From assembly GCA_025084515.1 (NCBI GenBank), contig JAJAGP010000211.1, positions 124,001 to 188,000 of the forward strand: a stretch of 64,000 nucleotides of DNA, written 5' to 3'. Source of the stretch: Ancistrus triradiatus (lineage: Eukaryota > Chordata > Actinopteri > Siluriformes > Loricariidae). The notes below the pieces were generated by a model, which was not told the origin of the DNA, made no database searches, and was given only the letters and a program-made list of their open reading frames with translations. A program made the translations under genes and the position numbers. Positions 59,833 to 64,000 of this stretch are shown here, piece by piece (position 1 is the first letter of the stretch; every line of letters starts with the position of its first letter).

Positions 59833-59845
59833 TAAAAAACTCTTT

Positions 59846-60712
59846 GACAGAGAACTCTCATGACATAAGGTGTAGCTTGGAAGCCTTCTTAATTTCCCTG
59901 TCTAGTTCAATTAAATATTCTAATACTAAATATTCTTCTATATAGAAAATAAATACAAAGCTAAAACACAAATAACTAAGGAGTTTTCTTAACAGAGTAT
60001 CATAATTTACCCAATAACAGAAACTCCTACCCCTGCTGTAAAACTGTACCACATGACAGAAAGGACGTAGAACAAGTATCAGGTAAATACAGCAGTACAC
60101 TGTCAACTAATTTGAACAATCAATGCAATTAACCTGAGAAAAGTTGTGGGGAGTTCATGGTCTTTCAGCAAATCAGGACATGAACAGACCAAGTGGACAT
60201 TTCTATCAGGGGTCAATCAAGCCATTCAATATTAACCTAATCTGATGTCTCATTCTTCTTTTCAGTCCTCTGTATAATGTTCCAGCTGTCATTCCACCTG
60301 ACAACTGCTTATCATGGATAAAGATCTAGATGAGGCACTTCATTCTCTACAAGCATTCAGCATATCTGGCTCAATTATCAACCTCTTTGGGTTCTGACTC
60401 ACGTAGTGCACTACGGGGCACTTCAGCAGACACCTGTTCTTGCCTCCTACACATTTAGCAAAAAGGAATAATATCAATTACCAGTGTTCTTTATACGTGT
60501 TATGTGCACTTGTCTGCTTAGAGTTGGTCTAATTATTCACATTAAAAGAATTAAAAGACTATTTAACTGAAAATTGTAGACCATTAATCAGTTATTATTA
60601 AAAAAGTTATCTGGTTAGAAAAATACAGCAATAAAATGCTGTTTGATTAATGGTAGAACAATACTAGCCTATAATATTAAAATATGCATCATTTAGTGAC
60701 TACTTGGCCAGA
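59846..60712. other. Intron, nothing recognised
   Basis: Searched for the ulk4 exon preceding EHQNN; not found. Confidence 0.35.
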
Positions 60713-60714
60713 TA

Positions 60715-60842
60715 CAGTGGTGTCTAAAAGTTTGTACACCCTTTAGAATTTTCTATATTTTTGCATAAATATGACTTAACACATCCTAAAAGTCCTAAAA
60801 GTAGATAAAGAGAACCAATTTAAACAAATGAGACAAAAAATA
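60715..60842 (+). mobile_element. Solo Tc1 family II terminal repeat
   Basis: CAGTGGTGTCTAAAAGTTTG after TA, continuing through aaagtagataaagagaacca to gagacaaaaaatatg. Only the left terminal repeat exists and no transposase follows. Confidence 0.85.
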
Positions 60843-60866
60843 TGTACACTATACACTATGATTGTA

Positions 60867-60894
60867 CACTATATAGCCAAAACTTTGCTGACAC
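60867..60894 (+). mobile_element. Solo family III-type terminal repeat
   Basis: CACTATATAGCCAAAACTTT then gctgacac follows TA at 60865-60866. It resembles the family III end CACTATATGGACAAAA. It lies 24 bp after the solo family II end. Confidence 0.55.
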
Positions 60895-61470
60895 AAAAAC
60901 AAAAACAAACATATAAAAACCTGAAAATTCTTATGGAGCATGTCCCTAACTGCCGCTACAAAAGCCATCACTGATCAAAAAGCTTTCCAGTTGATTTAAA
61001 ACATGGCCATGAAGGCACTGTTGTTAGACAACAAGAACTGACTCGGAAATCATTTCAAATCAGCTGCATTCAGCTCTTTATTTAGGCATTTCCTCATACA
61101 CGTAATAGCTGTGATATGTGCCTTTTAATTTTGTATGCACAGAAACATCATCCCAAATATTTATGAGTGTATGTTATCTCACTATCCCACTACTGAAATC
61201 CTCCCTCACTTCTGTCATTTTACCTTCTCCTCAAAGCACATTTATGGCAAATGACGAATTGGAATGAGGTAAAAGTCATATGAATACCGATCTCAGCGTT
61301 CTCATTCTGGTCACATGGCCCCATATCGGGTACGTATCCAATCTAGAACCACATACGAAATTGGCTCAGGTCAGATTTGAAAAGATCAGCTTTGCGTGTC
61401 CACACAGCTCTGAAAAAATCTGATATGGGACATATTAAGGGCCACTTTAGCCTGGTAATGTGAATGTACC

Positions 61471-61990
61471 CCGGTGAGAGATTGGTGACTGCTAGACATT
61501 CCTCTATGACACATTTGCCCACAGCTGGGCCTGTAGAACCTCTACACTCATAGTTTGCCAAAGCTTGTCACAGCTGGTCCCATAAACGCTTGATTGGTGA
61601 TAAATCTGGTGACTCGGCAGGCCAAGGAAATCCTAGGAAACCCTTGCTGTGCTTGGGCAAGCATTATCCTGCTGAAAAATACCAGTTGGAAGCCCTGCCA
61701 TGAGAGGCAACACATGTGGCTGCAGGATGTCTTGCACATATCACAAAGTGTCCCTCGTATCAATGTGACCCAAGGTTGTATGTAGTGACTCCCCAGATCA
61801 TCACACCAGCAGTTGGGGCATTGTGTCGCTCCACAACAAAGGCAGGATTGAAGCACTCACCACGAGGCCTCCATACTTGAATCCTACCATCAATCCCAAA
61901 CAGAACCTGGATTTGTTGATAAAGAGAATATGGTCTCGGTCCATAGCAGTCCAGGTTTCTTGTTCATGGCGCAACTCCAAATGAAGGTGA
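61471..61990 (-). pseudogene. Tc1/mariner transposase remnant, family F
   Basis: On the minus strand, with frameshifts, the region gives ERHNAPTAGVMIWGVTTYNL (about 61840-61780) and WPAESPDLSPIKRLWDQL (about 61625-61570), the second and third regions of a DDE transposase. Neither the helix-turn-helix nor the ends are recognisable. Confidence 0.75.
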
Positions 61991-61999
61991 TGTAATGGG

Positions 62000-62460
62000 C
62001 ACTGTGACAACTAATGACAGGTAAAGTGATCAGCATGGAAATTGTGATCTCTGGTCAATGTTGTCCTGAAAAAAAAGTTGGGTCCTGGTATTCATGTGGG
62101 TGTTACTTGGACATGTACAAACTACCCAAACTCTGCAGACCAAGTACACCTCTCCATGGCAGCGGTATTCCCTACTGGCAGTTGGCTTTATCAGCACGAT
62201 AATATACCCTGCCACACTGCAAAAATTGGTCAGGATGAGGAACATGACAAAGAGTTCAAGGTGTTGTCCCCAAATTCCCTCTGTTTGAGCATCTGTGGGA
62301 TGTGCTGTACAAACAAATCAGATTTCTCTCAACTTACAGGATGAAAAATGATCTGCTGCTAATGTCTTGGTGCCAAATACCACAGGACTAATTCAGAAAT
62401 CTTGTGGAGTCCTTGATGGATCAGAGCCTTGGTGTCATGAGGTGGACCTATACAACTCTA
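62000..62460 (+). pseudogene. Tc1/mariner transposase remnant, family G
   Basis: Plus-strand pieces include QHDNIPCHTAKIGQDEEHDK (about 62195-62255, one frame) and a damaged PPNS.CLSICGMCCTNK stretch corresponding to a PNSPDLNPIEHLWDVL segment. LLLMSWCQIPQD follows. It is opposite in orientation to the adjacent family F remnant. Confidence 0.72.
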
Positions 62461-62585
62461 GGCAGTTTTTTGTTTAGGAGGCTAGAAAGCTGAGGGAAGT
62501 GAAAACCTATGAAAGTGCCATGTTAAGAGTCACTGATGTGTTCAGAACTACACTATTAGCTTATGGAGGCAGAGGCTGCTGAGGA

Positions 62586-62790
62586 CTGTGGTGGTGCAGC
62601 GGTTAAGGTAATTAATTACTGACCAGAATGTTAAGGGTTCAAATTTCAGCCCTACCAAACTACCTCTATTGGGCCCCGTTACTGGGTCCTTGACCCACCT
62701 GAATCCTCAGTTGCTTGGATTGAACCTTGTACGATTGTATGACTTGCAAGTCACTCCAGATTAGGGCAACTACTAAATACTGTATATGCA
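62586..62790 (+). mobile_element. tRNA-derived SINE, old diverged copy
   Basis: The head actgtggtggtgcagcggtt and aagggttcaaatttc (B box), then gggtccttgac and cttgcaagtcactccagatt, follow the SINE at 23593 with many changes. Confidence 0.75.
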
Positions 62791-62795
62791 GATTA

Positions 62796-63229
62796 TATGA
62801 CTGTATACTTCATAGTATGACTCTGTTACTAGTGAGTATGGCTAAAATAATAGAGATCACTAATTAGAATCTGTGTCAAGAAACAGAACAGAGATAGAGT
62901 GGTAGAGGGTTCTTAAGGATTTGGTATGGCAACAGATTTGGTACACTTCCCGGTCAGAAAAATGACCAAACCTTCATCACACTGAAAACTTGCACTATTA
63001 TTCAGAAAAGCAGATGTAATTGCAAAATAGGCTCCCACTCTAGCAGGATTGTTTACCCAGTGTGAAGGGAGAGTGGGCTACAACTGACAGGTACTTGAGA
63101 CATTGACAGAATCCTTACCTGACAAGTCCTTAAGCTTAAGCAAAATAATTAAATAAATAGCTGAAAAACACTCCTAATATATGATTCTTTTGAAACAAAA
63201 AAACATTCAGAGTTATCACTGTTATCAAT
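62796..63229. other. Intron, nothing recognised
   Basis: Unique sequence. Confidence 0.35.
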
Positions 63230-63370
63230 GGGCTGCCTCGATGGCTCAGTGGGTAAAGACAGCTACTGGAATTGGCAGAGTCAGAAGACACTGGTTTAAT
63301 CCCTGGTATGGCTTCTATTGTGAAGGTCGAGGGGTGTATTTAACAAAACAAACAAAAAAAAAAAAAAACA
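63230..63370 (+). mobile_element. Second type of tRNA-derived SINE with A-rich tail
   Basis: A box atggctcagtgggtaaa (63241) and B box ctggtttaatccctg (63291) are spaced as in a tRNA gene, inside a tRNA-like head starting gggctgcctcgatggc. After a short body it ends in an A-rich tail (aacaaaacaaac then about 14 A). Unrelated to the other SINE family. Confidence 0.7.
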
Positions 63371-64000
63371 GCAAATCGGGGTGTACACATAGCGCCAGTT
63401 CCAAACCTGGAGAAATGGGGATGGTGGATTAATGACGCTACAAACTTGTGCCAAATCTAACATGTGGTGGTGCTCTGTGGTGACACCAAATGGAAGCAGT
63501 TGAAGGATATTTTATTATTGTGATTAATGTTGAAGAAGTAATTATTATTGCTGTTCATGTTTGTATACTTTAAGTTAGCAGAGATTCTGAGAACAGAAGC
63601 AGCTACCTTGGCCTTGCTTCTTTGCCATACTGCACTAAGCCACTGCTCACAGCAGAGGTGTGAAAAAGAGCCAGGAGACCTGGCAAAGCCTAAAGGTCAA
63701 GATATTCTTGAGTCTAATTGAAGACCTGAGTGTCCATGAGAAGTTGTTAAGGTGGTTCGATCATGCTACATGCCTGACCCGCACACTGATTAGAAGCAAA
63801 GCCAGCAGACAGAACATCTAGGCAAGTACGAACTGTAGCAAAATCAAGGTTTTGAGGTCAGTGTGAGGTAGCTGAAAGGAAAAAAAAAAAAAAGAGAGAG
63901 CGAGCGAGCGAGGAAAAACAGCTCATACAGCAGGACAGATGCAGGGATGCACCACGGTCTCAGGGGACCACAGAGCCCTAATGTGCAGGCTGCACAGTAT
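63371..64000. other. Intron, nothing recognised
   Basis: Holds a short A-run with GAGAGAGCGAGCGAGC at 63880-63912 and otherwise unique sequence. Confidence 0.35.

Larger units (their letters stand above)
57621..59842 (-). mobile_element. Fold-back element family, copy 4, split by a Tc1
   Basis: GAGTGTGTTTACATAC at 57621 is preceded by TTT (57618-57620). The right arm reaches ..aaagtgcatgTA at 58474, the Tc1 at 58475-59832 follows, and the last bases aaaaactc lie at 59835-59842, followed by TTT (59843-59845). The interior (aaagtgtttgatagccgttt) is the inverse of copy 3. It also contains microsatellite DNA at 58099-58275. Confidence 0.82.

Noticed and set aside
63230..63316. tRNA gene at the head of 63230-63370
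   Set aside because: The tRNA-like fold is imperfect and is followed by an A-rich retroposon tail, so it is called a SINE.

Overview
The window reads as intronic DNA of a teleost fish, probably an otophysan such as a catfish or characin. The evidence is four vertebrate-style exons with phase-matched splice sites, dense Tc1/mariner DNA transposons, tRNA-derived SINEs, a CR1/Rex1-like LINE and long CA/TA microsatellites. No prokaryotic, plasmid or phage feature is present. The species call is an inference from repeat content.

The only host gene I can support is ulk4 (Unc-51-like kinase 4), on the minus strand. Four consecutive exons are visible: 56080-55975, 39596-39430, 34834-34745 and 19191-19006. 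Their codon phases join without a break and their translation follows the C-terminal ARM/HEAT-repeat part of vertebrate ULK4. The kinase domain would lie beyond position 64000. The last coding exon was not found and probably lies before position 1. Introns of about 16.4, 4.6 and 15.6 kb separate the exons.

Everything else is intron filled with mobile DNA. At least ten Tc1/mariner or pogo-type families can be told apart by their terminal repeats: two copies of a CAGTGGGG family (240-1744, 52855-54337), three long copies plus fragments of a CAGTGGTGCTTG family (5395-6850, 10614-12197, 58475-59832), a nested pair (12498-15366 holding 13738-15361), a CAACCCC family, a CAGTACTGTGC MITE family, two pogo-like elements that keep a helix-turn-helix segment, and several decayed fragments. 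Every transposase I could read is broken. There are also four copies of a fold-back element family ending GAGTGCGTTTAC with 3-bp target duplications, six tRNA-SINE copies of one family plus one of another, a LINE with endonuclease and reverse transcriptase remnants, and a decayed second retroelement ORF.

Low-complexity DNA is prominent: a roughly 2-kb minisatellite that flips strand in the middle (31501-33513), a 600-bp nearly G-free CT/CA tract (16811-17418), an A62-(TA)32-T14 block (35087-35226), and several CA/TA/CT microsatellites. Nested insertions can be resolved to the base at several places and give a relative chronology. I found no evidence of a new enzymatic or defence system. The most unusual signals are structural: the inverted minisatellite, the fold-back family with its TTA-flanked guest element, and the mirror-image microsatellites around one transposon.
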